Positions 22,968-30,838 of a stretch of DNA of 64,000 nt are shown here, in pieces. The translations under genes were made by a program, and so were the position numbers. The notes beneath the pieces were generated by a model. It saw only the letters and a program-made list of their open reading frames with translations, searched no databases and was not told the origin of the DNA. The stretch spans positions 1-64,000 of the forward strand of contig NZ_VTHK01000026.1 of assembly GCF_009765355.1 (NCBI RefSeq), read 5' to 3'. The stretch is from Amycolatopsis anabasis. Its GTDB lineage: Bacteria; Actinomycetota; Actinomycetes; Mycobacteriales; Pseudonocardiaceae. The stretch's first letter is position 1, and every line of letters begins with the position of its first letter.

Positions 22968-24317
22968 TCAGGAGGTGCAGAGCCAATCCAGGACGACGGC
23001 GGCGGTCCAGCTCTGGTTGTGGCTGCCGAGGGGTTCGCCGGTGAAGGGCTGGTAGTACTCGCCGAACGAGCCGTCCTCGGTCAGCCGCAGGCCGCCCTCG
23101 CGCAGCTTGCGTGCCCGATCGAACCAGCCGCGGTATTCGAATGCCCAGCCGAACAGCCAGGCGATGACCGGCCACTGCGGGCCCCGCCAGTACTGCCGGG
23201 GATTGAACCCCGGGCGCAGCGGGGAAACCGAGGGCGGGACCGCGGCCAGCAGGTCCGGATGTCCCGCCCAGCGCGGTCCCTCCATTGTAGACAGCAGCTT
23301 TTCCCTGGAACGGACGGAGATGCCGCCGCACAGCAGCGGGGAGAATCCGGCGATGCTCTCCGTGTCCAGCCAGCGCCCGGTGCGCAGGTCGCGGTCCCGC
23401 GCCATCCCGGACACCGGGTGGCGGCTGGCCGCCACCGCCGCTCGCGCATTGGCCGCCCAGTCGTACAGCTTTCCCGCCGGCCACCCCAGTTCGTGCCCCA
23501 GCTGGGCGAGGACTTCACAGGACAGCGAGAACAACGCGGTGATGAACACGTCGCCGACGAGAAAACTCGACCGGCGCACCACCTCGGCCGAATCGTAGGC
23601 AGCGCGCCGCATCTCCTCGATCAACCAGATGTAGCGGTCGTACTCGGCGCTGGACGGGCGCTCCGCGGGATCGGACACCTGCAACAGGTCCTGGCGGACG
23701 TACGGCAGCAAACCCGCACCCGGCCGGACCCCCGAGTACGGCACGTCCCAGCGCGGCGAGTTGTCCATTCCGGACTCCCAGCCGTGCACGATGGCGATCA
23801 GGCCGCTGGTGTCCGGAATCCGGTAGTCCACCAGCCACCGGTGCCATTCGTACAGCGCGGGCCAGATCCGCCGGGCGAACCGCTCGGCCTCTTCCTGGTC
23901 GGCCCTGGTCGAGCGCCGCGCGACATCGAGCATCCTGCGGACCGCGATGGCGTGCACCGGCGGCTGGCAGATGCCCGAGGTCCGGACGTGTTCGGGGCCG
24001 TCCGCGGCGACCTCGGTCCCCCACCGGTCCGGCCCCGGGAAGTAGGCCGCGTCCTCGGTGAACACGATGTGCGGGAGCATGCCGTTGCGCCACTGCGCGC
24101 CGAAGAGCGTCTCCAGCTCCGTGATCGCCCGGCTCACGTCGACGTGCGCGAGCCCGATCGAGATGAACGCCGCGTCCCAGCTCCACATGTGCGGGTACAG
24201 CTTCGGAGCCGCGGTGATCACCGTGCCGTTGTCGTTGTCCCGCAGCACCCGCGCCGCGCGGGCGGCCAGCGACGGCGAGGAGTAGCTCGTGTCACGGGTC
24301 GCGATGTCCAAAGTCAT
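22968..24317 (-). CDS. GH63 mannosylglycerate/glucosylglycerate hydrolase
   Basis: A 449-residue cytosolic glycosidase of the MGH/GgH group, the usual length for the family. Diagnostic blocks are LYPHMWSWDAAFISIGLAH, GWESGMDNSPRWD with the candidate acid Asp, and FNPRQYWRGPQWP. Near the C-terminus lies GEYYQPFTGEPLGSHNQSW with the candidate base Glu. The family splits mannosyl- or glucosylglycerate into hexose and glycerate; in actinobacteria glucosylglycerate is the likelier substrate. ATG 24317 overlaps the stop of the ABC ATPase (ATGA) and has GGAGGAG upstream. It is the last gene of the importer operon. Confidence 0.85.
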   Translation of the reverse strand: MTLDIATRDTSYSSPSLAARAARVLRDNDNGTVITAAPKLYPHMWSWDAAFISIGLAHVDVSRAITELETLFGAQWRNGMLPHIVFTEDAAYFPGPDRWGTEVAADGPEHVRTSGICQPPVHAIAVRRMLDVARRSTRADQEEAERFARRIWPALYEWHRWLVDYRIPDTSGLIAIVHGWESGMDNSPRWDVPYSGVRPGAGLLPYVRQDLLQVSDPAERPSSAEYDRYIWLIEEMRRAAYDSAEVVRRSSFLVGDVFITALFSLSCEVLAQLGHELGWPAGKLYDWAANARAAVAASRHPVSGMARDRDLRTGRWLDTESIAGFSPLLCGGISVRSREKLLSTMEGPRWAGHPDLLAAVPPSVSPLRPGFNPRQYWRGPQWPVIAWLFGWAFEYRGWFDRARKLREGGLRLTEDGSFGEYYQPFTGEPLGSHNQSWTAAVVLDWLCTS

Positions 24318-25399
24318 CTCTCCTCCAGGAGCAACTGGGTTTCCGGGTCGTACCAGCGGCACTGCCCGGGCAGCGGCCGAAGCCGCAGCCGCGCGCCCGG
24401 GTCCGCGCGGAAACTCGGCGGCGCCGAAACCTTCAGCACCTGACCGCACAGTTCGGTGGTGAGCAGGGTCGACGAGCCCAGCGGCTCGAACACCCGCAGC
24501 TCGCACCGCAGGCCATCGCCGTCGCCGGATTCCACGGCGATCGCCTCCGGCCGGATCCCTAGTTTCAACGTCTTTCCGCGGTACGAGCGCAGATATCCGG
24601 GCAGCGGCAGCGACTGCCCGCCGAAGTCGATCCGCGGCTCGTCCCCGTCACCGCCGACGGTCCCGGTGAGGAAGTTCATCGGCGGGCTGCCCAGGAACCC
24701 GCCGACGAACTCGTCCGCGGGTTCGTCGTACACCGCGGTCGGCGCGCCCACTTGGGCGATCCGGCCCTCGCGCATCACCGCCACCCGATCGCCGAGCGAC
24801 AGGGCCTCCACCTGGTCGTGCGTCACGTACAGCGTCGTGGTGCCCAGTTCACCGACGAGTTTCTTCAGTTCCGCCCGGAATGAAAGCCGCAGCAGGGCGT
24901 CCAGATTGGACAGTGGTTCGTCCATGAGCAGGACGTCGGCGTCCATCACGATCGCGCGCGCCACGGCGACCCGCTGGCGCTGCCCGCCGGAGAGCTTCGC
25001 CGGGTACCGGTCGAGATACGGGCGCAGTTGCAGCAGATCCGCCGCCCATTCCACCTTCCGCCGCACCTGGTCGGCGGGCACCCCGTGCACGCGCAGGCCG
25101 AACCCGATGTTGTCGGCGACGTTCTTGTTCGGGAACACCGCGTACGACTGGAACACCATGGACAGGTTGCGGCGCCGCGGTTCCAGGTAGGTGACGTCCC
25201 GGCCGCCGATCACGATCTGGCCGGAGTCCGGCAGTTCCAGCCCGGCGACCATGCGCAGCAGCGTGGTCTTGCCGCAGCCGGACGGCCCGAGCAGCACCAT
25301 GAACTCACCGTCCGGCACGTGCAACGACACCGCGTCGGTCGCCCGGCTCGTCCCGCCGGGATAGGTCTTCACCAGCTCGTGCAGCACGATCTCAGCCAA
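24314..25399 (-). CDS. Sugar-type ABC transporter ATP-binding protein (MalK/UgpC-like)
   Basis: 361 residues. The ATPase domain has GPSGCGKTT, VFQSYAVFPNK, LSGGQRQRVAVARAI and VLLMDEPLSNLD. A C-terminal TOBE regulatory domain follows from about residue 240 (LKLGIRPEAI). The family energises uptake of sugars and glycosides. It lies downstream of two permeases and is coupled to the GH63 hydrolase. The full operon order is binding protein, permease, permease, ATPase, hydrolase. Confidence 0.9.
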   Translation of the reverse strand: MAEIVLHELVKTYPGGTSRATDAVSLHVPDGEFMVLLGPSGCGKTTLLRMVAGLELPDSGQIVIGGRDVTYLEPRRRNLSMVFQSYAVFPNKNVADNIGFGLRVHGVPADQVRRKVEWAADLLQLRPYLDRYPAKLSGGQRQRVAVARAIVMDADVLLMDEPLSNLDALLRLSFRAELKKLVGELGTTTLYVTHDQVEALSLGDRVAVMREGRIAQVGAPTAVYDEPADEFVGGFLGSPPMNFLTGTVGGDGDEPRIDFGGQSLPLPGYLRSYRGKTLKLGIRPEAIAVESGDGDGLRCELRVFEPLGSSTLLTTELCGQVLKVSAPPSFRADPGARLRLRPLPGQCRWYDPETQLLLEER

Positions 25400-25417
25400 G
25401 GCAGGCTCCTCGAGTTT

Positions 25418-26263
25418 TCATCGCAACGTCGTGCCCCACATGTTCACCAGGTATCTCCGCATCACGAGGATGAACACCAGCGCGGGCAGGATCAGCGCGA
25501 ACCCGCCCGCGAACCGGTACGCCTGCGGCGCCTCCGCGAGCGCGGCGAGCACCTGCGCGGGAAGCGTGCGGTGCCCGAGGGTGATCACCGCGGCGCCGAG
25601 CACCTCGTTCCAGGACAACACGAACGTGAAGATCGACGACGCCGCCAGCCCGGGCAGCGCGAGCGGGAGCACCACCCGGCGCACCGCCTCGAACCGGCCG
25701 CAGCCGAACACCCGCGCCGCCTCCTCGACGTCGGTCGGCACCGAGACGAAGATGCTCGCGGTGATCAGGACCGTGGTCGGCAGGGCGAGCGCGGTGTGCA
25801 GCAGGGTCACCGAGAACACGGTGTCGTACACGCCGAACCGCAGGAACATGGTGGCCAGCGGTACCGACAGCACGACGATCGGCAGCGCGCGCACCAGCAG
25901 GATGAACACCTGGTAGACGTCCTTGCCACGGAACGTGTGCCGGGCCAGGGCGTATCCCGCGGGCGCGCCGACGAGCAGCGAGAACACCACGGTGTAGCTC
26001 CCGGCGAGCAGCGAGTTGCCCAGCGCCGGGATGGTGCCGGTCCCGGCGAAGAACTCGCCCAACGTGTCCAGGGTGAACTCCGCGGGCACCAGGGGTTTCG
26101 GGAACACCGTCAGCGCGGGCGCCGACGAGAACGCGGCGAGCGCGATGAGTACCATCGGCACGGCCATGAACAGGGTCACCGCGACACAGGCGAGCTGCAC
26201 CCCGGCCGCGCGCCACCGGCGGCGGCGCAGCGGGGCCGGATCGACCGGGGGCAGCGGGGTCAT
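25418..26263 (-). CDS. ABC sugar permease (MalG-like)
   Basis: 281 residues with six helices. The docking loop is EEAARVFGCGRFEAVRRVVLPLALPG, typical of the MalG/UgpE half of carbohydrate importers. The ATG overlaps the end of the first permease gene by four bases. It is followed by the ATPase gene after an 18-base gap. Confidence 0.88.
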   Translation of the reverse strand: MTPLPPVDPAPLRRRRWRAAGVQLACVAVTLFMAVPMVLIALAAFSSAPALTVFPKPLVPAEFTLDTLGEFFAGTGTIPALGNSLLAGSYTVVFSLLVGAPAGYALARHTFRGKDVYQVFILLVRALPIVVLSVPLATMFLRFGVYDTVFSVTLLHTALALPTTVLITASIFVSVPTDVEEAARVFGCGRFEAVRRVVLPLALPGLAASSIFTFVLSWNEVLGAAVITLGHRTLPAQVLAALAEAPQAYRFAGGFALILPALVFILVMRRYLVNMWGTTLR

Positions 26264-27123
26264 CGGCCGCCTCCCCGCATCGCGCGCAGGTACAGCACGG
26301 CCGTGCCGAGCGACAGGGCGAGCACGACCAGGGCGACCGCGCTGGCCACCGCGGGATTCTGCAGGTTCACGTACCACTGATAGGTTTCGCCGACCAGCAA
26401 CGGGAAATCCCGCCCGGTCAGCGCCTGCGCGACCGCGAACGCCTGCAGCGCCAGGATGGTCCGCAGGATCAGCGCGACCTGCAGGCTCGGTTTGAGCAGC
26501 GGCAGCGTGACATGCCGCAACCGCTGCCAGATGCTCGCGCCGAAGACCTGCGCGGCCTCGTCGTAGTCGCGCGGGATGAGCTGCACCCCGGCGACCACGA
26601 TCACGAACACCAGCGAGGTCGCGCGCCAGATCTCGGCGACCACCACGGTGAACAGCATCGAGCCGGTGTTCTGGTAACCCAGCCACTGCACGCCGTTCTC
26701 GCTCAGCCCCAGGGAAACCAGCAGCGAGTTGAGGTAGCCGCGTTCGGCGAAGATGGACAACCAGACCAGGCCCGCCGCGAGTTCGGACACCGCGAGCGGG
26801 ACCGTCCACAGGTAGAAGTGTCCGCTGAGGAACCGGGGGCGCGCCTGCATCAGCAGCGCCATACCGACCGCGAGGACGAGCTGCACCGGTACGACGATGA
26901 CGATCAGCAGCAGGGTGTTGCGCAGCGCGCGGAAGAAGTACGGATCGTCGAACAGCCGCTGCCAGTGGGCCAGGGTGAACCCGGCCTCGTCGCGGAACGC
27001 GGCCAGCACGCCCTGGACCAGGGGCCAGCCGAAGAGCAGCAGCATGAGCACGAGCGAGGGCGCCAGCAGCAGCCAGGGCGAACCAGCCAGGCGGCTCGCG
27101 CGCGTCGGTCCGGCAGGGGGCAT
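26260..27123 (-). CDS. ABC sugar permease (MalF-like)
   Basis: 287 residues with six helices and the docking loop DEAAQVFGASIWQRLRHVTLPLLKPS, typical of the MalF/UgpA half. Its start overlaps the binding-protein stop (ATGA) and its stop overlaps the second permease start, so all membrane parts are translationally coupled. Confidence 0.88.
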   Translation of the reverse strand: MPPAGPTRASRLAGSPWLLLAPSLVLMLLLFGWPLVQGVLAAFRDEAGFTLAHWQRLFDDPYFFRALRNTLLLIVIVVPVQLVLAVGMALLMQARPRFLSGHFYLWTVPLAVSELAAGLVWLSIFAERGYLNSLLVSLGLSENGVQWLGYQNTGSMLFTVVVAEIWRATSLVFVIVVAGVQLIPRDYDEAAQVFGASIWQRLRHVTLPLLKPSLQVALILRTILALQAFAVAQALTGRDFPLLVGETYQWYVNLQNPAVASAVALVVLALSLGTAVLYLRAMRGGGR

Positions 27124-28454
27124 CAGCCCACCTCGCACAACGCGTTGCGCGGATCCGGGGCCCAACAGGGTACTTTCAGCTCGCTGAGCACGCCCTGCAG
27201 CACCCGGGCCTGTGTGTCCAAAGTGGATCGGATGTCGGCGCCGTTGAGCACGATCTCGCGGAAGCTGTCCTTGAACACCTTGCTGACCTCGCCCTCCCGG
27301 GTCCCCAGCCCGACCGGCGGCAGCGACAGGATCCCGTCCGGGGCCTCGCGCTGGCGGCGGACCGCGTCCGCCTCGAGCCGGATCGCGGGCGGCAGATCGG
27401 CCGGGGCGTCGTTGGTGACCGTGGGGAAGAAACCGTTGGACCGCAACACTTCCACCTGTGCCTCCGGTTTCGACAGCGCGCTGATCACCTTGCGGGCGAG
27501 TTCGACGTTCGTGCTGCCCCGGGGGATCGCGAGCCCGCTCACCACGGCCATGTACCCCAGTCCGCGCGGGCCGCGGGGCGCCGGGACCATCCGCCACCGG
27601 TCCGGTTCGGCCTCCGGCGCGGAGACCAGGCGCACGACGTGGTCCCAGGCGATCGTCACCTCCCGTGCGGCAAGGGGTTCCTGCATGAAGTCGTAGGTCG
27701 TGCTGGCCGGATTGCAGTTGGCCCACAGTTCGCGCAGGTACTGCCAGGCGGTGACCGCCTCGGGAGAACGGAACGTGGTGATCTGGCCGCCGGTGAACGA
27801 GGGCAGCAGGTAGCCCTGGACGAACCGGTGCAGCAATCCCTTGGGCCCGGCGGGCAGCCCGAGCACCGGCCGGTTCCCGTTGGCGCGCCGGGCGGCGATC
27901 GCCCAGTCCAGGAACTGGTCGTAGGTCAGGTTCCGCACGTCCGCGCCCGGCGGCAGGTGCGGCAGGGCGTCCGCGTGCGCCGCGAGGACGAAACTCGCCT
28001 GCGCCCACGGGACGTACCAAATGCGGTCGGTGCCGAGCCGGGCGAGTTCGAGGTGCTGGGCCGACCAGCCGCGCGGGCCGAGCCCGGCGAGCAGGTCGGT
28101 GAGATCGGTCAGGTACCCGTTCGCGAGCGGGGCCAGGTCACCGTGGACCCCGCCGAGCAGGCCCACCTGGGTGGAACCGGCGTCGATCTGGCTGCGCACC
28201 TGGCTGACGAACGGCCCCTCCTCGACCGTGACGTAACTGACCTCGTCGGGGACCGTCTCGCGCAGCGTCGCGCGGAACCGTTCCGCCTCGGCGACCGGGC
28301 GGAACTGCGTGGACAGGAAGACCATCCCGCTGGTGCCGGTGGTCGCGAATCCGGTGCACCCGGCGCCGAGCGCGGCGACGCCCGCGAAGCCGAGCGCGCC
28401 GCGCAACACGGAACGGCGAGACGGGCCGCTGCCGGGCAGTCGGACCGCGCGCAT
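27123..28454 (-). CDS. ABC sugar-binding lipoprotein (family 1)
   Basis: 443 residues. The N-terminus combines a twin-arginine pair (SRRSVLRGALGF, Arg 13-14) with a lipobox GAGC at Cys 33, so it is probably an exported lipoprotein, possibly by Tat. The mature part is an extracellular solute-binding protein type 1 fold. AGGAG precedes ATG 28454. It carries TGTCCAAAGTGGATC, a member of the interrupted palindrome set (27215-27229). It is the first gene of the importer operon and divergent from the ROK regulator. Confidence 0.85.
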   Translation of the reverse strand: MRAVRLPGSGPSRRSVLRGALGFAGVAALGAGCTGFATTGTSGMVFLSTQFRPVAEAERFRATLRETVPDEVSYVTVEEGPFVSQVRSQIDAGSTQVGLLGGVHGDLAPLANGYLTDLTDLLAGLGPRGWSAQHLELARLGTDRIWYVPWAQASFVLAAHADALPHLPPGADVRNLTYDQFLDWAIAARRANGNRPVLGLPAGPKGLLHRFVQGYLLPSFTGGQITTFRSPEAVTAWQYLRELWANCNPASTTYDFMQEPLAAREVTIAWDHVVRLVSAPEAEPDRWRMVPAPRGPRGLGYMAVVSGLAIPRGSTNVELARKVISALSKPEAQVEVLRSNGFFPTVTNDAPADLPPAIRLEADAVRRQREAPDGILSLPPVGLGTREGEVSKVFKDSFREIVLNGADIRSTLDTQARVLQGVLSELKVPCWAPDPRNALCEVG

Positions 28455-28524
28455 CTCGCACTCCTGGTGACCTAGACTTCTGTCAGGGCGTTGAACATAA
28501 GTCGGATCGGGAGATGCTGTCAAC

Positions 28525-29712
28525 ATGCCCCTGGAACATTCCCGCAACATTGCCGCAACGGCGGCGACCTCGCCGGGTCACATCCTCGCGGTGCTCCGGG
28601 CCGAGGGGCCGATGACGCGGCAGGAGCTCCAGGACCGGGTCGGCCTGTCCAGGGTGACCATGGTCGAGCGGCTCGACCTGCTGCAACGCCTCGATCTGCT
28701 CCGGCCGAGCGGGCACCGCGCGTCCAGCGGCGGGCGGCCCGCGGAGGTGCTCGCGGCGAATGACCTCGGCCGGACCGCGCTGGTCGCCGACATCGGGCAG
28801 ACGCATGCCACGCTCGCCGTGGTCGACCTGCGCGGCACCATCCTCGGCCAGGCCGAACAGCCCCTTCCGGCGCGGCACCACCCCGCGGAAACCCTGCCGC
28901 CGCTGCTCGAACTGGGACGGCGGCTGCTCGCGGAATCGGGCCGCGCCGATTCCCTGTGCGCCGTCGGCCTGAGCATCCCGGGTCAGCTCGACCACGAGCG
29001 CGGCACCACGATCGCCCCGCCGACCATGCCCGGCTGGACCGGCGTGCCGCTGCGGGAACCGTTCGGCGACGCGCTGAACGTGCCGGTCGTCCTGGAGAAC
29101 GACGCGAACGCGCTGGCCTTCGGCTCGTACTGCGCGATGGGCCGCCCCGCCGCGGCGCTGGTGGGGGTCAAGGTGGGCACCGGAATCGGCGCCGGGGTGG
29201 TCATCTCCGGGCGGACGCACCGCGGGGAGACCGGATGCGCCGGCGAGATCGGGCACATCCGGATCGAGGGCAACGAGGAACGCTGCGACTGCGGGCGGCG
29301 CGGCTGCGTCTCCGCGCTCGCCAGCGGGCGCGCGGTGATCCGGCGGCTCCGGTCGTCCGGGGTGCGTTCCGCCGCCGACGTGCTGCGCCGGGTGCGGGAC
29401 GGGGACGCCGAAGCGGTGGCGACCACCGCCGACGCCGGTCGCCTGGTCGGCACGGTCCTGGCGACCGTGGTGACGATCGTGAACCCGCGCTACGTCCGGG
29501 TGGGCGGGGCGATCGGCGTGCTGCCGCCGTTCCTCGAGGGCCTGGCCGAGGTGGTACGGGCCCACGCGCACACCAGCGCGCTGGACGGGCTGAGCATCGA
29601 AGCCTGCGCGCTCGGCGAGAACACCACCCTCGCCGGTCTCGCGGGCCTGGTCGCCGACGAGATGCTCTCCCCCGCCACCGTCGACGCCCAAGCCCGCGCC
29701 CTAGCCACCTAG
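28525..29712 (+). CDS. ROK-family transcriptional regulator
   Basis: 395 residues. The N-terminal winged helix (ILAVLRAEGPMTRQELQDRV, LSRVTMVERL) precedes a ROK sugar-kinase-like domain. That domain has VVLENDANALAFGSY, GVKVGTGIGAGVV, GEIGHIRIEG and the zinc-binding CDCGRRGCV motif. It is divergent from the importer operon with a 70-base gap and is probably its repressor, relieved by the imported glycoside or its product. Confidence 0.9.
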   Translation: MPLEHSRNIAATAATSPGHILAVLRAEGPMTRQELQDRVGLSRVTMVERLDLLQRLDLLRPSGHRASSGGRPAEVLAANDLGRTALVADIGQTHATLAVVDLRGTILGQAEQPLPARHHPAETLPPLLELGRRLLAESGRADSLCAVGLSIPGQLDHERGTTIAPPTMPGWTGVPLREPFGDALNVPVVLENDANALAFGSYCAMGRPAAALVGVKVGTGIGAGVVISGRTHRGETGCAGEIGHIRIEGNEERCDCGRRGCVSALASGRAVIRRLRSSGVRSAADVLRRVRDGDAEAVATTADAGRLVGTVLATVVTIVNPRYVRVGGAIGVLPPFLEGLAEVVRAHAHTSALDGLSIEACALGENTTLAGLAGLVADEMLSPATVDAQARALAT

Positions 29713-29833
29713 CGTTTCCCTCTGCGGCTCTCTGGTCACTGAGAAAGTGCGATGTGGCGCCCCCCATGCGGTTTTCTCACTGTGTGGCGTGGTGCCGTGC
29801 TCGTGGGGTGTGCCCGGATGTCGGGCTCGCCTA

Positions 29834-29978
29834 CCGAAATGGGGAACTCGGTGTACCGAAACGGGGAACTCGCACGTCCGAAACGGGGGACTCGCGGCAG
29901 CGGGCCTCAGCCTGCCGCGAGTTCCCCGTTCCGGTCGCGTGTGTTCCCCGTTTCGGTGGCCCGAGTTCCCCGTTCCGG
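29834..29978. repeat. 22-bp iteron element, 3 forward + 3 inverted
   Basis: Forward cores start at 29834, 29856 and 29878 (CCGAAACGGGGAACTCG type). Inverted cores start at 29918, 29940 and 29962. Both sets are exactly 22 bases apart and mirror each other about a GCGGCAG/CTGCCGC hairpin. The whole 145-base element is a large imperfect dyad between two convergent genes. Confidence 0.9.
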
Positions 29979-30020
29979 GAGAAGGCGAGCATCAATGCGC
30001 CCTCAGGGACGTGCAAAGTA

Positions 30021-30067
30021 CCCAATGTGGCTTTCGGGGCGTTGAGTGCCCCGAAAGCCACATTGGG
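30021..30067. terminator. 20-bp perfect-stem hairpin between ROK and sdhB
   Basis: The left arm CCCAATGTGGCTTTCGGGGC pairs perfectly with 30048-30067 around the 7-base loop GTTGAGT. It lies 20 bases beyond the sdhB stop and could terminate both convergent units. No T-run follows. A degenerate relative (CCAATGCGG / CCGCATTGG) is at 55621-55665. Confidence 0.75.
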
Positions 30068-30086
30068 GGATTTCGGCTACGGGAGC

Positions 30087-30836
30087 TCAGCCTCGGCGGA
30101 AGAGTTTGTTGCCCAGCCAGACGATCGGGTCGTAGCTCTTGTCCACCACGCGTTCCTTCATCGGGATGAGCGCGTTGTCGGTGATGTGGATGTTCTCCGG
30201 GCACACCTCGCTGCAGCACTTGGTGATGTTGCAGTAGCCGAGCCCGTGCTCCTCCTGCGCCTGCTTGCGGCGGTCCGCCACGTCGAGCGGGTGCATCTCG
30301 AGTTCGGCGATCCGCATCAGGTACCGCGGCCCGGCGAAGGATTCCTTGTTCTCCTCGTGGTCCCGGACGACGTGGCAGGTGTTCTGGCACAGGAAGCATT
30401 CGATGCACTTGCGGAACTCCTGCGAGCGCTGCACATCGACCTGCTGCATCCGGTACTCGCCCGGTTTCAGGTCCTCCGGGGGCGTGAACGACGGGATCTC
30501 GCGCGCCTTGGTGTAGTTGAACGACACGTCGGTGACGAGATCGCGGACCACCGGGAACGTGCGCATGGGCGTCACGGTGATCGTCTCGGTTTCCTCGAAC
30601 AGCGACATGCGGGTCATGCAGAGCAGGCGCGGGCGCCCGTTCACCTCCGCGGAGCAGGAACCGCATTTGCCCGCCTTGCAGTTCCACCGCACGGCGAGAT
30701 CCGGCGCCTGGGTGGCCTGGAGGCGGTGGATGATGTCGAGGACGACCTCACCCTCGTTCACCTCGACGTCGAAGTCGGCGAGTGCACCGCCCTCGTTGTC
30801 GCCACGCCAGACGCGGAAGTGCCCTTTGTAGCTCAT
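30087..30836 (-). CDS. sdhB: Succinate dehydrogenase iron-sulfur subunit
   Basis: 249 residues with the 2Fe-2S ligands CKAGKCGSCSAEVNGRPRLLC near the N-terminus. Further on are CIECFLCQNTC and CNITKCCSEVCP for the 4Fe-4S and 3Fe-4S centres. It relays electrons from the flavoprotein to the membrane quinone site. Length and gene order (anchor, A, B on one strand) match the mycobacterial Sdh1 complex. It begins two bases after the sdhA stop. Confidence 0.93.
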   Translation of the reverse strand: MSYKGHFRVWRGDNEGGALADFDVEVNEGEVVLDIIHRLQATQAPDLAVRWNCKAGKCGSCSAEVNGRPRLLCMTRMSLFEETETITVTPMRTFPVVRDLVTDVSFNYTKAREIPSFTPPEDLKPGEYRMQQVDVQRSQEFRKCIECFLCQNTCHVVRDHEENKESFAGPRYLMRIAELEMHPLDVADRRKQAQEEHGLGYCNITKCCSEVCPENIHITDNALIPMKERVVDKSYDPIVWLGNKLFRRG

Positions 30837-30838
30837 GG

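Noticed and set aside
29834..29978. Possible CRISPR array
   Set aside because: The period is only 22 bases with 5-base variable parts and the array inverts in the middle; there are no spacers of 28-40 bases and no cas genes.
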